Below, in pieces: positions 17,635 to 19,197 of a DNA stretch of 19,197 bases. A program made the translations under genes and the position numbers. Position 1 is the first letter of the stretch; every line of letters begins with the position of its first letter. Origin of the DNA: Zancudomyces culisetae (Eukaryota; Kickxellomycota; Harpellomycetes; Harpellales; Legeriomycetaceae); the NCBI GenBank assembly GCA_001969505.1, contig LSSK01001499.1:1-19197 (forward strand), given 5' to 3'. A model generated the notes under the pieces. It worked only from the letters and a program-made list of their open reading frames with translations, was not told the DNA's origin and searched no databases.

Positions 17635-19197
17635 CACAATCACAATCATTATCACAATTACAATCACAAAATCAAATTTATGGACAACATTTACCTTCAT
17701 TAAGAAATCATACAGCTTATCATCAAGCATTAATGAGTGCAATAAAATATGGTAATACTAATACTAATACTAATGGTAATGATAATCAAAATCAAAATCA
17801 AAATGAAAATGAAAATGATACTACAATAGAACAGTTAAATCTTAATTTATGGAATTATCAACGAGATACAAACAACCTGATGAACATTCATATTTCTATA
17901 GAAGGGTTGCCTATCGCAAGCAAAAACTATTACCGAGTTGGATACTTGGCAAGAAAGTATTTGTTGGAAAGAGGAGGAAGAAAACCAAGAAGCAGAAAAT
18001 GGAAAGGGTATTATGTAATGTTGGCGGGTGGTGTTGTATACTTTTTCAAAGCTGATGAAATGGGAACACCAAATCCTGACCTTTGTCTTACTACAACAAT
18101 TCCTCTTCCAATAGCATCTCAGATTATGGAGAGAGCAAGTTTGCTTCATTCATATACTCAAGTTATGCCTTCGCCTGGTTATTCTACTCTTCGTCCTCAT
18201 GTACTTGCCTTGACTCTAAAGTCTGGTGAAATTTACTTGTTTCAAACCTACACCGCTCAACAAGCCTCTGATTGGGCTTTTGCTTTCAACTATTGGGCTG
18301 CCTTGAAATCAAAAGAACCTAATTTTGCTGGTATTTCTATTACTTCAAATCTAGAATATGGTTGGAAAAATACCTTTATTTCCAATTCCAAGTCGAAATC
18401 TAAATCTAATTCTAAATCCAATCCTGCTTCCCTTTCCCCAACTTTATCATCTTCTAATCTTTCTGCTTTATCTCAACTAGATACTCAATCTCAAATTGCT
18501 TCTTCCATTAAAAGTATTGATGATAAATTTGAAACTTCAAGTACAAAATCCAACTCAAATTCAAAATCGAAATCAAAATCAAATCCAAAATCCAACTCAA
18601 AATCAAAATCAAAATCGAAAATTAGCCTTTATACAAACGAAAACTCTAGTAAATCAAATAAACATCTTGCTAGTATTCATAAATTTGTAACTGACTATAA
18701 CAACTCTAATTCCAATTCTACAAATATTGTTGACTGGGTTGCTCCTAAAGATCCCGATATTCCCTCCGTAAACAACGAACTTGAACAGATCAAGGCATTT
18801 TCAAAACATTCTGCTTATCTAGACTCTGAACTGATCTCTCACAAAGCTGTCTTTATAACAATCAATCCTAATCTACCTACTACCTCAACCTCAACCTCAA
18901 ATTCTACCTCAACTTCTGCCACAACTTCTTCCTCTTCTTCTTCCAGTATTTATAACAAGGCCTTTCACAATTGGGAGAAAAAGGCTCAGTATTTACTACA
19001 CGAATTGGTAAAATACAAATCTTATATTGATTGCTTGGAATCTGCAATCGCTCTTGAAAGCTCCTCTCGACCTCAACCTCAAACTCAACCCCAAAATCAA
19101 ACTCAACCCCAAAATCAAACTCAAACCCAAACCCAAACCCAAACCCAAACCCAAACCCAAACCCAAACCCAAACCCAAACCCAAACCCAAACCCAAA
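14442..19197 (+). CDS. EFA6/PSD (Yel1-like) Sec7-PH guanine-nucleotide exchange factor for Arf, cut by right edge
   Basis: Predicted to load GTP on an Arf6-type GTPase at the plasma membrane. One stop-free frame of at least 1585 codons with no required intron. I start at the first ATG after an in-frame TGA (14424); a later ATG at 14529 is possible. Residues 40-78 are an INGN repeat, and about 80-510 is Lys/Glu-rich disordered sequence. The Sec7 domain starts near 515: EFA6-like GKNKDLNNRVL, then MKGESQAIDRVLEEF with the catalytic glutamate E588, then motif 2 LNTDLH (628-633). The final Sec7 helix (IDTLLKEIYNSI, 894 on) comes only after about 230 inserted residues. Poly-Thr (930-941), poly-Gln (1051-1064) and Asn-rich linkers follow. 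The PH domain (about 1163-1290; VGYLARKYLLERGG, KWKGYYVMLAGGVVYFF, IYLFQTYTAQQASDWAFAF) matches EFA6. Helices at 1446-1470 and 1511-1540 match the EFA6 C-terminal coiled coil. A Gln-Thr repeat runs off the window. Confidence 0.9.
14559..14673 (+). repeat. 12-bp coding minisatellite, nine perfect units
   Basis: ATAAATGGAAAT (Ile-Asn-Gly-Asn) is repeated nine times without a single base change and then fades into ATAAATG. It lies near the start of the EFA6-like frame, residues 40-78. Length changes by whole units keep the frame. Confidence 0.97.
16986..17009 (+). repeat. GGA triplet run (eight glycines)
   Basis: Eight GGA codons in the insertion that splits the Sec7 domain of the EFA6-like protein. 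Confidence 0.95.
17229..17264 (+). repeat. ACA triplet run (twelve threonines)
   Basis: Twelve ACA codons, residues 930-941 of the EFA6-like protein, just after the last Sec7 helix. The opposite strand is a (TGT)n run whose long Val or Cys frames are artefacts. Confidence 0.95.
17592..17633 (+). repeat. CAA triplet run (fourteen glutamines)
   Basis: Fourteen CAA codons, residues 1051-1064, followed by a Gln-Ser-rich stretch to about 17670, in the linker before the PH domain. The pure CAA usage suggests expansion by slippage. Confidence 0.95.
19122..19197 (+). repeat. CAAACC hexanucleotide array reaching the window end
   Basis: At least 12.6 units of CAAACC read as alternating Gln-Thr in the EFA6-like frame, and the array is still running at the last base. 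It follows two 18-bp TQPQNQ-type units (about 19080-19115). The complementary strand is GGGTTT repeated, which can form G-quadruplexes. Confidence 0.95.

Noticed and set aside
18996-19196. Minus-strand Gly-Leu repeat frame at the right edge
   Set aside because: It is the complement of the CAAACC array and starts at a TTG codon; the plus frame continues a real Sec7-PH protein.
19122-19197. Telomere
   Set aside because: The repeat unit is in frame with the upstream coding sequence and preceded by related degenerate coding units; no subtelomeric feature is visible. Kept only as a question about the window edge.
1-19197. tRNA, rRNA, transposon, CRISPR or viral sequence
   Set aside because: No A/B-box pairs with cloverleaf pairing, no conserved rRNA blocks, no transposase or reverse-transcriptase motifs, and no terminal repeats were seen by eye.

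Overview
The window is nuclear DNA of a eukaryote, most likely an early-diverging, AT-rich fungus. It has spliceosomal introns, long T- and A-rich spacers, a stand-alone fungal/plant-type HIS6 enzyme (histidine biosynthesis is absent from animals), and an EFA6/Yel1-type Sec7-PH Arf exchange factor (an opisthokont family). I cannot name the species. All intron models come from reading frame, phase and GT/AG signals by eye, without transcripts.

Layout, left to right. (1) 1-959 minus: 5' part of NDUFS1, the 75-kDa iron-sulfur subunit of complex I, running off the left edge. (2) 960-3336: AT-rich divergent spacer with microsatellites and a homopyrimidine mirror repeat. (3) 3337-4257 plus: COPE, epsilon subunit of the COPI coat, no intron. 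(4) 4413-5296 minus: YAE1, 4 exons, adaptor for loading Fe-S clusters on ABCE1/Rli1. (5) 5564-7278 minus: HIS6, 11 exons, including a 15-nt microexon and one intron that can only be joined at GA-AG borders. (6) 7279-8635: spacer. (7) 8636-10334 plus: an unrecognised 493-residue acidic/basic protein, 3 exons. (8) 10591-11728 minus: MRM2, mitochondrial rRNA 2'-O-methyltransferase, 3 exons. (9) 11729-14441: spacer with a few coding-like blocks. (10) 14442-19197 plus: a stop-free frame of at least 1585 codons encoding the EFA6-like Arf GEF, cut by the right edge inside a (CAAACC)n repeat.

The genes do not form a pathway. They are unrelated housekeeping genes (respiration, vesicle traffic, Fe-S delivery to ribosome recycling, histidine synthesis, mitochondrial rRNA modification), as expected for eukaryotic chromosomal DNA. 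I see no mobile element, CRISPR array, rRNA or tRNA. The points most worth checking are the non-canonical HIS6 intron, the Sec7 domain split by 220 or more residues (a real insertion or a stop-free intron), the abrupt purine-to-pyrimidine switch inside the same reading frame, and the undescribed protein at 8636-10334 with repeated Ser-Phe-Lys motifs.
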